The notes under the pieces: model-generated
What the model saw: only the letters and a program-made list of their open reading frames with translations
Told to the model about the DNA's origin: nothing
The model's database searches: none
Source of the DNA: Zhouia spongiae
GTDB lineage: Bacteria; Bacteroidota; Bacteroidia; Flavobacteriales; Flavobacteriaceae
Length of the DNA: 64,000 bases
Assembly (NCBI RefSeq): GCF_022760175.1
Contig: NZ_CP094326.1
Span: 2,034,804-2,098,803 of the forward strand
Direction: 5' to 3'
Shown: one piece after another, positions 44,708 to 55,000 of the stretch
Numbering within the stretch: position 1 is the stretch's first letter
Layout of the letters: the number at the start of each line of letters is the position of its first letter
Translations under genes and position numbers: made by a program

Positions 44708-45145
44708 TTAATTCTCACCTCCGAATACGTATTCTGCCGAACAGTTAACATAACCGCCGTTTGAGTTACAGTTGCTGCTGTCTTCAACTTTATCATCGAC
44801 AAGGACTTCAACCTTGATGTCGGTAGTTACATCGCTTTCTCCCGAATGAACTCCGCTTATTGCAAAAACATCAAACCGCTCTACCGTTGCAGTTATCTTT
44901 TTTGTAAAGGGCAAGGATTCGTTCGTAAGCTGATCCTGTCCTCCTTCCTCGTTCACATAAAAAATATTGGCAGCATCGAGCGTGGTTGAGGTTACTTTAT
45001 AGGTTATGGAAGCTTCTTTCGGAAAGGAAGAATTGTTGTCACCGTCGTCGTCACCACTGCAAGATACCAGGAACAGTCCGGTAAATGTTACTGATAAAAT
45101 GAATAGCCTTTTTACCGGTTCGAAAATGTTTATTGTTTTCATCAT
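44708..45145 (-). CDS. small lipoprotein with MmpS-like beta-sandwich
   Basis: A 145-residue lipoprotein; lipobox Cys29 in TFTGLFLVSCSGDDDGD, followed by an acidic linker. The domain ASITYKVTSTTLDAANIFYVNEEGG, split here at GG, then SLPFTKKITATVE resembles MmpS-like accessory proteins (pattern Y-x-V-T-G/S-T ... N-I-x-Y-x-N-x-x-G ... L-P-x-x-K), a family common in both mycobacteria and Bacteroidota. Role unknown. Same strand as the OmpA operon but separated from it by 231 bp. Confidence 0.7.
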   Translation of the reverse strand: MMKTINIFEPVKRLFILSVTFTGLFLVSCSGDDDGDNNSSFPKEASITYKVTSTTLDAANIFYVNEEGGQDQLTNESLPFTKKITATVERFDVFAISGVHSGESDVTTDIKVEVLVDDKVEDSSNCNSNGGYVNCSAEYVFGGEN

Positions 45146-45307
45146 TAGTTGTCTTGTTATAATTAGCTTGAGATATTATGATACTTCAAAAGTACCTGAT
45201 GTCCATGGCGATAACAATACCAAACATTGTGGCTTTTTTTCTACTGGTTTTCCGGTATTTTTTGTAGGAATAAGGTGTCCGGTCGAATTTATTTTTATAT
45301 TGCATAC

Positions 45308-47296
45308 ATGATTCGACACCTGTTTATTCTAGGCAGTTTTTTTTTGGGATTATGGTATAGTACCGCCCAATCACCTTCCTTAGATATGAAGGCATACGCT
45401 GACAGCCTTCAGCATGCACTCGGAAAAGAGGATAACGACAGTATTAAAGCGCAAATACACATACAGCTTATCAATTACTGGTTGTACAGGGATACTACGG
45501 TAGCTCATAAACACCTGATGGAAGGGAGAGCCTTGAGTGTGAATTATCCTTATTTATACGGAATGTCGTATTATGCCGAAGGGCTTTACTATTTTAATTC
45601 AGATGCCGGTAAAAGTGTAAATGCGTATTTAAAGGCTGATACCATTTTAGGGCAGTTAAAAACAAGAGAAGCCTATATAGCAAGGTCTAATCTGTGGAAT
45701 AATATAGCAGTACAAAAACAACGAAAAGATGATGATAGGGGACATGTAGATGTATTACTTAACAAGGCGATCCCCTTGGCAGAAAAGGCAAAAGATAGTG
45801 CGACGATGGCTTTTGAGTATTCAGCAGTAGGAGTTTCTTTTATGAATATGTCGCAATACGAGAAAGCGGTACCGTACTTTAATAATGCTATTAATATTTT
45901 AAGACATAAACCATCTCAACAACCACGACTGGTAACAGCATATGGAAGAGCAGCCGAGAATTATATTGAACTTAATAAATTTCCGGAGGCAAGGGCGGCA
46001 TTGGACAGTCTCCATGCCATACTGGCCCCTTACCCTGATTCGGAACACCATTCGCTGTATTATATGGGAGAAGGAATGTACTATCACAAGCTGGAGGCAT
46101 ATGACAAGGCCATAAATTATTTTGATATGGGAATACGTTCTGCCAACGGGACTCTTAAAGATTACAGGATTCAGGAGCTTAATTTTCAAAAAGTAAAAAC
46201 ACAGGTTGCAGCTGAGAAATATAACGATGCCAGGCAACTGCTCATCAAATTAATGAACGACCCTGAAGTAATGGATTTTTATGGCAACCGCATAGAAACA
46301 TACGATAATCTGGCCAAAGTATATGCAGGACTTGGTAATATGAAAGAAGCCTATCACTGGCAGAAAGAATACACTATACTGAACGACAGCCTTAACGACA
46401 GTAAACTGAAAAAAGACGTAAATGCGTTAGAACAAAAGTATAACAATGCAGAAAAGGAAAAGAGAATAGCCCGTCTGGAAGCAGAAAATAAAATAGCCTT
46501 GTTATCGGCACGTAATAACCGTTTGATAAACTGGTTACTGGGAGTTATAAGTGTGTCGTTGCTCATTACCGTAATATTATCTTACAGCAATTACAAAAAG
46601 AATAAAAAACTGGCAGTAGAAAAAGAGAACAGTTATCAGGCGCAGGTACAAAAATTAAAGCAGGAACAGCAATTAGTCTCTGTGCAGGCCATGTTAAAAG
46701 GAGAAGAACGGGAGCGTAAGCGAATGGCCCAGGACCTGCATGATGGTTTGGGAGGTATACTTGCCGGAGTTCGTATGAACCTATCTGAAGTGGAATCAAA
46801 AGTGACTCAAACATTCCAGAATGAAATTGATAAAATAATTACCAATGTGGATATCTCGTTAAGAGAACTAAGGAGGATAGCCCATAATCTGATGCCCGAG
46901 ACCCTGCTAAGGTTCGGGCTTGTGAATGCTCTTGACGACCTGTGTAAATCGTATCAGGCACCGGGAATCAATATAGAGTTTCAGGTATATGAAATGAATA
47001 CAAAGATGTCAGACAATAAACAACTTACCATATATCGTATTATTCAGGAACTATTGAGTAACGCTTTGCGGCACAGCAAGGCCACAGAGATCATCGTTCA
47101 GTGCAGCCAAAATAAAAATAAATGTTTCATTACTGTCGAGGACAACGGAAAAGGTTTTGATCCGGATCTTCCGGAGAATAAAAAAGGTTTGGGGCTTACC
47201 AATCTTAAAAACAGGGTGAAATCGATGAAGGGGAAGCTCGATATTAATTCTGATACAGAAGGTACCATTGTAAATATAGAACTTAATGTCGGATAG
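45308..47296 (+). CDS. TPR sensor histidine kinase (HisKA_3 / NarL-partner type)
   Basis: A 662-residue kinase. Signal sequence (LGLWYSTAQ), then about six TPR repeats in the periplasm (residues 40-385), a coiled coil, one membrane segment around 408-428 (LLGVISVSLLITVILSY), a second coiled coil, the dimerisation/phosphoacceptor helix ERKRMAQDLHDGLGG with His478, and a HATPase domain (LLSNALRHSKATEI, VEDNGKGFDPD, GLGLTNLKNRV). The frame is open from 45227, but the ATG at 45308 gives the signal peptide. It overlaps its response-regulator gene by 11 bp. The TPR part probably senses an envelope protein or peptide. Confidence 0.94.
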   Translation: MIRHLFILGSFFLGLWYSTAQSPSLDMKAYADSLQHALGKEDNDSIKAQIHIQLINYWLYRDTTVAHKHLMEGRALSVNYPYLYGMSYYAEGLYYFNSDAGKSVNAYLKADTILGQLKTREAYIARSNLWNNIAVQKQRKDDDRGHVDVLLNKAIPLAEKAKDSATMAFEYSAVGVSFMNMSQYEKAVPYFNNAINILRHKPSQQPRLVTAYGRAAENYIELNKFPEARAALDSLHAILAPYPDSEHHSLYYMGEGMYYHKLEAYDKAINYFDMGIRSANGTLKDYRIQELNFQKVKTQVAAEKYNDARQLLIKLMNDPEVMDFYGNRIETYDNLAKVYAGLGNMKEAYHWQKEYTILNDSLNDSKLKKDVNALEQKYNNAEKEKRIARLEAENKIALLSARNNRLINWLLGVISVSLLITVILSYSNYKKNKKLAVEKENSYQAQVQKLKQEQQLVSVQAMLKGEERERKRMAQDLHDGLGGILAGVRMNLSEVESKVTQTFQNEIDKIITNVDISLRELRRIAHNLMPETLLRFGLVNALDDLCKSYQAPGINIEFQVYEMNTKMSDNKQLTIYRIIQELLSNALRHSKATEIIVQCSQNKNKCFITVEDNGKGFDPDLPENKKGLGLTNLKNRVKSMKGKLDINSDTEGTIVNIELNVG

Positions 47297-47921
47297 AAGG
47301 ATAAGTATCGTGTTGATAGACGACCATTCTATTGTGGTAGAGGGGCTTAAATCACTCCTGAATACAAGTGATATGGTGAATGTTATCGGCGAATTTACTA
47401 CAGGAAGTGAAGCTTTACACTTTTTGGAGGATGTATATGCAGATATTGTTTTTTTAGATATTAACCTTCCGGATATTAATGGTATCGATTTGTGCCGTAA
47501 AATAAGAACGCTCCTTCCCGATACAAAAATACTGGCACTGAGCAACCATACCGAACGGAATATTATACTACAAATGTTAAACAACGGAGCTAATGGTTAT
47601 GTTCTTAAAAATGTATCAAGAGAAGAATTACTAAAAGCAGTTGAGGTTGTACGTAAGGGGGAAATCTATTTTAGCAGTGAGATTAATGAAATTATAGCAA
47701 AGCCTAATCGATTCGAGTTGTATGGAATTCCCCGGTTAACAAAAAGGGAAAAGCAAATATTGGTTATGATCGCAAAAGGAGAAACAACCCAATCAATAGC
47801 CAGTAGTCTTAATGTGAGTCCGTTAACGATAGAAACCCACAGGAGAAACCTTCATTTTAAATTCAAGGTGAAAAATGTTGCCGAATTAATCATGGCGGCA
47901 AATCAATGTCAGTTGTTGTAA
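47286..47921 (+). CDS. LuxR/NarL-family response regulator
   Basis: A 211-residue protein. Receiver domain with LIDDHSIVVEGLKSLL, phospho-acceptor Asp58 in VFLDINLPDINGI and Lys108 in GYVLKNVS; C-terminal LuxR HTH with LTKREKQILVMIAKGETTQ and TIETHRRNLHFKFKV. Translationally coupled to the kinase (11-bp overlap). Likely targets are the envelope-protein genes on either side, but no binding site is evident. Confidence 0.95.
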   Translation: MSDRRISIVLIDDHSIVVEGLKSLLNTSDMVNVIGEFTTGSEALHFLEDVYADIVFLDINLPDINGIDLCRKIRTLLPDTKILALSNHTERNIILQMLNNGANGYVLKNVSREELLKAVEVVRKGEIYFSSEINEIIAKPNRFELYGIPRLTKREKQILVMIAKGETTQSIASSLNVSPLTIETHRRNLHFKFKVKNVAELIMAANQCQLL

Positions 47922-48437
47922 TAGGATCTTATTATATACAGCTATACAATAACGGTGCGAATTGGTCTGTCTTGTACCAAAAAAGTTAGATGCTTATAAA
48001 AATTAATATTTCGGAACCTTTCCTTCAGGTACAGGTCTGAACACATTATCATGATGCGTTTTTCCTGATTAAGAAAATACAGGAAAACAAGTAGAAAAAG
48101 TTCCATGATTTAAGCGATTGCCGGTTAAATAACAGGTATATATTTTTATCGTCTGTAAATTTCTTACAAGAATATAAAAAATGTTATTGCTCATGTCTGA
48201 TAAATGATTTTAAACCAAAAAACACAGAGCGTTTGTAAGATTTTTACATAGGTAAACTGCCACGGGGCAAACAGGAAGGGGGCGAGTGTAAAAAAGGTTT
48301 AGCGAAGGGTGCAGCTTGTGCAGAGGCAAGCCCTGTGAAATTCCTTTAGGAATATTTCAAAGGAACAAGTATCGGAGCTCCCGATAGCTATGCGGGATAA
48401 ATATCGATTATCGAGTAAAAACTTAATTTAATATTAT
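47922..48437. other. 516-bp intergenic stretch
   Basis: The right third is repeat copy D (48253-48420). The left part has no open frame of note; ttgtaccaaaaaagttagat near 47972 resembles the terminal repeat of IS3-family elements, but no transposase or matching second end is seen. Confidence 0.5.
48253..48420 (-). repeat. dispersed intergenic repeat, copy D (inverted)
   Basis: Read on the minus strand it begins ttttactcgataatcgatat, then gctccgatacttgttccttt and a gtttgccccgtggcagttta block near the end, matching the order of blocks in copy A. It ends just before the porin-like gene at 48438, so transcription of that gene would have to start in or across the repeat. Confidence 0.6.
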
Positions 48438-48935
48438 ATGAAATCATTATTATTTGGTACCGCATTGTTATTGTTAATGTGTCAGTATGCTTTAGCCCAG
48501 GATAATACACGTATTGGCGGGAAGTTAATGTATGGAAGCGAAATTGAAAACATCGGAATTGCCGCTGCTGCCGAGATTCCTATTATTGATAAACTGGTTA
48601 TAGCACCCGATATAAGCTTTTATTTTCCCAAAAAAGAGGAAGGGATTAAGACGAATGTTTTCGAACTGAATGCCAACGCTAACTATTATTTTTTAGAAGA
48701 AGAGACCATAGGGTTTTATGGTTTGGGTGGTCTGAATTATACCCATGTGAAAGTAAAGGTTGATAATGATTTTGTAAGCGACAGTGGCAGTAATGGAGAA
48801 ATAGGATTAAACCTGGGAGCGGGGGCTAATTTTGAGATAGGTCAAAACTTTTTGCCTTTTGCAGAAATCAAGTATGTGCTCGGGGATTTCGACCAGCTGG
48901 TAATCGCAGTAGGTGTAAAGTTTAATATCGATTAA
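48438..48935 (+). CDS. small outer-membrane beta-barrel protein
   Basis: A 165-residue protein with signal peptide (CQYALAQ) and eight or so amphipathic strands ending in GVKFNID, with YFLEEETIGFYGLGGLNYT and GLNLGAGANFEIGQNFLPF, the pattern of OmpX/OmpA-like eight-stranded barrels. Starts within 20 bp of repeat copy D. First of three small envelope-protein genes downstream of the two-component system. Confidence 0.8.
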   Translation: MKSLLFGTALLLLMCQYALAQDNTRIGGKLMYGSEIENIGIAAAAEIPIIDKLVIAPDISFYFPKKEEGIKTNVFELNANANYYFLEEETIGFYGLGGLNYTHVKVKVDNDFVSDSGSNGEIGLNLGAGANFEIGQNFLPFAEIKYVLGDFDQLVIAVGVKFNID

Positions 48936-48966
48936 AAATAATTTTTTCTCAAATATTTGCTAAAAC

Positions 48967-49525
48967 ATGAAAAAAAGAAATTGCGGTATTGTAGCGGTTA
49001 TGCTATTGGGCGTGCTGATAGCACTTGTTCAGGCTCTGATGATGCATCAGAACCAAGGACGGATGCTTATATAAGGGCAAAGGTTGATGGTATACAAACA
49101 GAATTAAGCTATACGGCAAAAGCACGCAGGAATATAGAAGGAGCGTATAACCTTGAGATTATAGGTTCGATACCCCAGGAAAAGAATAAGCCAGGTATTA
49201 TGCGGGAGTCTATTATGATGGTGATCTTTGAGAGTGAACAGGAAATCACTACCGGAACATATCCGCTGGATGATGACATAGATTACAAAATGATGGCTTT
49301 GTATAATATCACGAAAACAGATAGTACCCAGACCAATTTTAGCGCAGTTAGCGAGTCTTCGGCTATGGATAATAATGCTTTGAAATTACCATCAGTAAAA
49401 TGAACGGGAGTCATGTCAGTGGCATTTTTAAAGGGGTGTTATATCACTACGAACCGGAGAACGGAGGAAAAATATTAGAGATCAGTAATGGAGAATTTAC
49501 AGTTCCTGTCATGCAGGATAACTAA
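48967..49525 (+). pseudogene. lipoprotein gene broken by two single-base deletions
   Basis: Three frames must be joined to read it. ATG at 48967 gives the signal peptide MKKRNCGIVAVMLLGVLIA; then one base is missing near 49024, after which the frame reads CSGSDDASEP, a perfect lipobox continuation. That frame runs to KLPSVK and a stop, but one base is missing near 49383; the shifted frame reads ITISKMNGSHVSGIFKG and ends in VPVMQDN with TAA at 49523. Joined, it would be a lipoprotein of about 185 residues like other small secreted Bacteroidota lipoproteins. Both losses fall in short T or A runs, so sequencing error is a real alternative to decay. Confidence 0.75.
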
Positions 49526-49567
49526 TAGGATATCCGGAAAAACTATAGAAAACTTTAAATAAGGACC

Positions 49568-50065
49568 ATGAGATTATTATCGTTACTATTCATTTTTTTG
49601 TTTATATACCAGGAAATTCCGGCACAATGCAAGACCGTGAAAAATCCCTTTTCAGGTCAGGAAGAAACAGCTTACCATTTAAATAACAGGAGTTTGTTTA
49701 CATATAATCATACATCCAGGGAGATTAAATTAAATTTTACAGTAGACTATAAAGGGCGTTTAAATGAGTATATGGAAAAAGGCTCTAAAATAATGTTCAA
49801 GCTGGCTGACGGAACTATACTGGAATTCGTGTCTGATAGAGAAATTGCACCGGTTTCTGAAGTACACAATCAGGTGTATACCTATTATACTTTTATTTTT
49901 AATGTATCTGAACAAGACCTTCGGAAGTTGGCTTCTTCAAAAGTTGTGCATATGCAAAAACCTGACATGAAAGGGGGGACTGTAAATATTAATGTAAAGA
50001 AAAACGGAACGAATTTTTGGCGATTTTTCAGTGCAGGAGCCAAATGCATAGTTAAAAATCTATAA
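49568..50065 (+). CDS. secreted hypothetical protein
   Basis: A 165-residue protein with signal peptide (IYQEIPAQ). The beta-rich body has SREIKLNFTVDYKGRLNEYM and GSKIMFKLADGTILEFVSD. No lipobox, no membrane anchor and no family I recognise. It follows the broken lipoprotein gene by 42 bp and ends before a terminator-like hairpin. Confidence 0.65.
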   Translation: MRLLSLLFIFLFIYQEIPAQCKTVKNPFSGQEETAYHLNNRSLFTYNHTSREIKLNFTVDYKGRLNEYMEKGSKIMFKLADGTILEFVSDREIAPVSEVHNQVYTYYTFIFNVSEQDLRKLASSKVVHMQKPDMKGGTVNINVKKNGTNFWRFFSAGAKCIVKNL

Positions 50066-50106
50066 TGGAAATCTAACCCTTAAACGGGCATAAAACGTAT
50101 AAAAAT

Positions 50107-50142
50107 AAGAAATCCAGTCTGTTTACTCAGGTTGGATTTCTT
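50107..50142 (+). terminator. terminator-like hairpin between convergent genes
   Basis: aagaaatcca pairs with tggatttctt, extended inside by ctg/cag across a 2-nt mismatch, with a 6-nt loop. It lies 42 bp past the stop at 50065. The T run is short (TT), so efficiency is uncertain. Confidence 0.55.
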
Positions 50143-50289
50143 ATGCGGATACCATCCTATTCTCTTTATAGCTTGTAAGATGTTTTTTATGTTTTCCCTG
50201 ATCGGCAACCAAAAAACATCCCGGTATTCTACTGTCAGAATGACTTTTCAGATATCGTTTTTTGTGTTAGGCAGGATTATGATGTACAA

Positions 50290-52032
50290 TTACATATTGA
50301 ATTTATATGAGACTCCGGCCAATACCTGAAACCCCTGTACTAAATAATTAGACCAGCGGCTGTATTCGTTGTTAGCGATATTATTGGCTTTTACATAAAC
50401 AGAGAACTGATCGTTGATCCTGTATCCGGCGCTTGCATTGATATCAAAAAAACTATCAAGGTTAACTTTCTGCATATTGAACGAGTCGCCGGGGTTCGTG
50501 CCCGTATCCGTTCTAAAGAGGCCGGTACGTTCACCGGTATAAAATACATTGGCACCTAAGAACCATTTGTTATTTATCTGGTAATCTAGGAAAAGAGAAC
50601 CTTTAACATTTGGCAGGTTCCATGCTTCTTCTTCATTATCCGTATTGTAATCTGATACTTCGGCATTTATTCCCAACTGGAAATCTCTGTTAATATCTAC
50701 ACTCAGTTCTCCGAATACCGATATGGTATTTATATCGTCATAAATAAGTCCAAAGGAATTGGCATAGGCATATCCTTCCGTATTATAATTCAGGGTTCCG
50801 GTTTCAGGATTCAGGGCAAATAACGATTTATCCCTCTCTGTGGTATATGAACCTCTGAGGTTATAGCTTAGATTAGGCAGGAATTTACCTTTTACCCCAA
50901 CGTAGGCATCATAGGTCTTGTCAGTTGGAACAATATCAAGAGTAGGTGATATGTATGGATTTTCTTCTTGAAGCCCGTAATATGAATTTTGAACGAGGTC
51001 ACCCTCCAAACCACCATATACAGTCACGTATTCTTCAATTAATCGGTAGGAAGCGGTGATGTTCGGATAAAAATAAATATCGTTATCGCTATTTTCAATA
51101 TCTAATTTATATGCAACGGATGCTCCTAGGTTAATGGTTAAATTATCTTTTAGTATAACCAGACTTGGAGATGCCTTTGTTATGAGATTACTGTAATTTA
51201 AAGTTTGTGAAGTAAAATAGTTTCTGTCAAACTTCCCATTCAGATAATCAAAGGTAAAATCGAGGTTAATCCACTCTTCTCCCACGGGAAATTCAAATTT
51301 TGGAGTTAAAACCACGTTGCTTTCTCCGGAATTATAAGCGTCGAAAAAGTATCTTAAACGGGCTCCGCCACCAGTAAAGAAGGAGTCCTCGATAGAAAGA
51401 TCTCCGCCAACTTTAGCGGTATAATAGCTTTGTTTTTCATCAATACCATTTAAAGTAGATGCATCATAATATCCGGCAGGCACACCATACCAGTTATATA
51501 TTTGGTGTTGAAAGCTTCCATCTACACCCCAGTCTGCATACCGGTCATCACGGTTGTATGCAGCAGCGAGTTTTGTGTTGAAAAATTTATCATCTAACCC
51601 GATGCCGTCAATTCCTCCCTGCGATGAATGGTGGTTGAGCGAAAAGTCAAGAGTTTCGTCCCTGTTTAACGCCCTGCTTGTATAAAAGTCAGCCGACGCA
51701 TTATTGTAGTTCCCTACAGCCAGTGAGGCATAAGAATTATAGATGGTTTCCCTGGGAGCTCTTTTAACACCTGTAGCTTTACCTTTTGCAGGGACAAAAG
51801 TCGAAGCTACAGGGGCGGAAAAAATATGATACACTATTTTCTTTTTAGCGGTAGTAACAGAATCGTCCAGCTTGGGGGTTTCTTTGATTTTGAATGCATC
51901 GGACAGGGTAGGGGAATACGGTTTAACGACGTTTACTACTTCCGTACCTATATTTTTTTCCTTCTCTTTTTCCTGAGAGAACAGGATTGTTGAAGTTGAG
52001 ATTATAGTGAGGGTTATGAATAGCTTTCGCAT
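50290..52032 (-). CDS. plug-less TonB-receptor-like outer-membrane beta-barrel
   Basis: A 580-residue protein with signal peptide (TSTILFSQ). A short N-terminal segment TEVVNVVKPYSPTLSDAFK, TonB-box-like in its start, precedes a barrel that runs to the C-terminus GVSYKFNM. No plug domain is present; normal TonB receptors of this phylum have one and exceed 700 residues. Its gene is 44 bp downstream of a large TPR-protein gene, an arrangement I recall from other flavobacteria. The two probably form one envelope complex; its cargo is unknown. Confidence 0.75.
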   Translation of the reverse strand: MRKLFITLTIISTSTILFSQEKEKEKNIGTEVVNVVKPYSPTLSDAFKIKETPKLDDSVTTAKKKIVYHIFSAPVASTFVPAKGKATGVKRAPRETIYNSYASLAVGNYNNASADFYTSRALNRDETLDFSLNHHSSQGGIDGIGLDDKFFNTKLAAAYNRDDRYADWGVDGSFQHQIYNWYGVPAGYYDASTLNGIDEKQSYYTAKVGGDLSIEDSFFTGGGARLRYFFDAYNSGESNVVLTPKFEFPVGEEWINLDFTFDYLNGKFDRNYFTSQTLNYSNLITKASPSLVILKDNLTINLGASVAYKLDIENSDNDIYFYPNITASYRLIEEYVTVYGGLEGDLVQNSYYGLQEENPYISPTLDIVPTDKTYDAYVGVKGKFLPNLSYNLRGSYTTERDKSLFALNPETGTLNYNTEGYAYANSFGLIYDDINTISVFGELSVDINRDFQLGINAEVSDYNTDNEEEAWNLPNVKGSLFLDYQINNKWFLGANVFYTGERTGLFRTDTGTNPGDSFNMQKVNLDSFFDINASAGYRINDQFSVYVKANNIANNEYSRWSNYLVQGFQVLAGVSYKFNM

Positions 52033-52076
52033 ATTTCTTTATTTTTAGTCAAACTGTTTTTTGTAATACTTGCTGA

Positions 52077-55000
52077 TTAATTTTGATCGGTTGGAGAAAC
52101 TGAAGAATTCCTGAGAGATTCTTGAGACTTAATTCTTTGAAGTTCAGTTTCAGCCTCTTTAACGATATCCGGATAATCGGCAAAATTGTTCATTACGTTT
52201 TCCAATATATAGGTAGCCTGGAAGGCATCGTCTAACGCATGAAAGTTTTTAGCCATGACAATCAATCCTTTTGCTCCAAACTCTTTATAACCGGCATAAT
52301 CTTTGGCAAGTTTCTGAACAGCCTCATTGGAAGCCTCGAATGCCCCGTCTTTGTTTTTAAAGTATGCATCATAATACAAAGCTTCGGCAGCTAGAGCCCC
52401 GGTGGCTATTTTTTGTACTTGGCTGTATGCCGATTTAGCCAGTTCCTGATTATTGGTTTTAACAGCCGATCTGGCGATCATTATCTGGGCATCGCTTTTT
52501 ATCCGGTTATCGATCTTACCGTTGCTGAGCACTTTCTCAGCATAAGTAAGCGTTTCACTGTAATTCTTTAGTTCGTAATTTATTTTCATCAGGTTAGACT
52601 GTGCAAAAGTGATGTTCTGCGGATAGTCGGCCTGAATTTCTAATTGCTTTAAGATCGGGATAGCAGCTTCGTTTTGACCCTTGTCAATATATAGCTGACT
52701 TAACCTCGCCAGTGCCTGTTCGGTAAACTCGTTTCTGTCTTTAATGACGTATTTGTAATGCGGAATGGATTTTTGGGTTTCTCCCGTATTGAAATAAGAT
52801 TGCGCTAAATAAAAATTAGCCTGAATGGCATGTGCTCCATTAGGAAATTGCTCCAGGTAATCTTCAAAACCCTTTACGGAGGCCCTGGTTTCCCCCTGGA
52901 CGAATTTGCGTTCGGCAGCTTCATAAGCAGCATTTTCTATGTCACTTTCAGAAACTTCTACAAAATCAAGTTGTTTTACCCAATTGGCATATTCGTTTAC
53001 CTTTCCTTCTTCAACATAAATCATTTTAGCAGTAGAAACGGCTTGTACGGCCTCCTGTGTATCAGGATAATCTTTTACAACCTGCTTGAACTTTACTAGA
53101 GCTTCGTTGTTTTGACCTGCATTGTAATAGATAAGTCCTTCTTTAAGGATGGCTTTCGGAACATAAGAACTCATTCTGTATTCCTGGGCCAGTTTGTTAT
53201 ATGATGAGATGCCTTTACCGGTCTGGTTGTTGTTTACATAGGTATTTCCTAATTCGTAATAAGCATCATCTCTTAGTGTAGAGTTCGGGTAATCGTTGAC
53301 AAACTTTTCGAGCTGGTCTATTTTCTGGTTTGGACGTTCAACAAAACCATAACTGATGGCTTTTTGGAATTGCGCATAGTCAGCATCGACTTTATTTAAA
53401 GCAATGGCTTTGTTGTAGTATTCCATGGCCGGCCAGTATTTACTGGTAACAAAATGACTGTCTCCCAGCCTTAAGTAGGTATCGTTTAACCTTTGCGAGT
53501 CTTGTTTTTCGCTGGCGTCATATTTTTTGAAATACGAGATGGCCTGTTCATAATTTTTTTGTTTGAAATAGGCGTAGCCCAGGTTGTAATAAAGATTCTT
53601 GTATTCGGGTGTTGTCCGGGCTGCATTGCTTTGTTCAAATTGTTTAAATCCTACGACAGCATCGTTGTATCTGTTTAAAATATAATCGGCTTCTGCCTTC
53701 CAGAATGTCGCTCTGGCGGTAAAACCGGCATCCTGGGTCTCTTTAAGTGATTTATCAAGGTATGTCAGTGCATCTTGATATTTTCCGTCATTAAAAAGTT
53801 CCAGTCCACGGTAGAAAGCAACTTTCTGATAAGTTGTCTTACTGCTGAAACTCCTGTTTTTTTCCAAAAGTTCGAGAGCTGCATCATAATTTTTGGAGGT
53901 AATATATGAGTCGACCAGAAGCTCCTGAATCTCTTGTTTGTTTGAGCTTTCAGGATAATTGTTTAAATAGTTGGTGAGCACCTGCGGAACATTTTCATAT
54001 GGGTTGCCCACGTCATAGCTTAATTTAGCATAGTTAAGAGCTGCATCTTTTCTTATTTGTTCCACAAAGGTCATTTGCGAGGCATTCCTGAATGCATTGA
54101 GTGCCTGTTGTTTCTTATCAGTTTTAATATAACACTCAGCTAAATGGTAATAAGCGTTTTGGGCAACGGGATCATTGGCATCAATTATTTTGTTAAACTG
54201 ATTAATGGCATTCTCATAATCGCCTTGTTTGTAATAGGCATATCCAAGCTGATAAAAGTCCACATTGTTCCACTTGCCGCTTTTTCCCTTATATTCTTTC
54301 AGGTAAGGTATGGCTTCATTGTATTGTTCTAAATTGAAATAGCTTTCCCCGACGATTTTACTTAATTCAGATTTTTCTTTGGGATCTGCTTTTGCCAACT
54401 GTTGTGTGGCTAAAGAGATGGCCTTCTTAAAATCACCCTTTTTGAAATTCATATCGGCCTGGTAATACGAAAGTTTGTCGTTCAGTTCTTCATTTCCTGA
54501 AACCTGACTGAAGTATGTATCGGCTTCTCCGTAATTATCACTTTCATAAGCGATGTAACCGATATAGTATTTCGCTTGTGAACCATATTTTTCAGAAGTA
54601 ATCACCCGGTTGAGGTACGTTCTCGCATCTTTGTGTTTTTTGGCCTTAAAAAGCGCATAACCCTTTTTGAAATTGAACTCTTCACGTTCATTATAGCTCA
54701 TACTCTGGTCTTCGGCTTTGTCGTACCATTTCAGGGAATTTGCATACTTTCCCTGATCGAAATAGTAATTGGCAACATCTATAAAGGCAGAGTTTCGTTT
54801 TGTCGAAGTAGGGTAATTTTCTACAAAGTCTTCCATTAAACGTTCAGCACCTAACTGGTTTAACCTGATAGCTGCATTGGCAATATAATAAGAGCAGTTA
54901 GCCTGGGTTTCAATATCTGTCGTATGTTCTTTTACGTCGGTGAAAATATTTTGAGATGCCTGGTATTGTCGCTCGTTATATAAGTCGAGAGCCCTTAAAT

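Noticed and set aside
45227-45307. 27-codon extension of the histidine kinase
   Set aside because: It would bury the signal sequence that starts at 45308.
47960-47990. IS3-family terminal repeat
   Set aside because: One end-like string only; no transposase, no second end, no target duplication.
50132-50329. 65-codon open frame on the plus strand
   Set aside because: Overlaps the terminator-like hairpin and the end of the barrel gene; composition is not protein-like.
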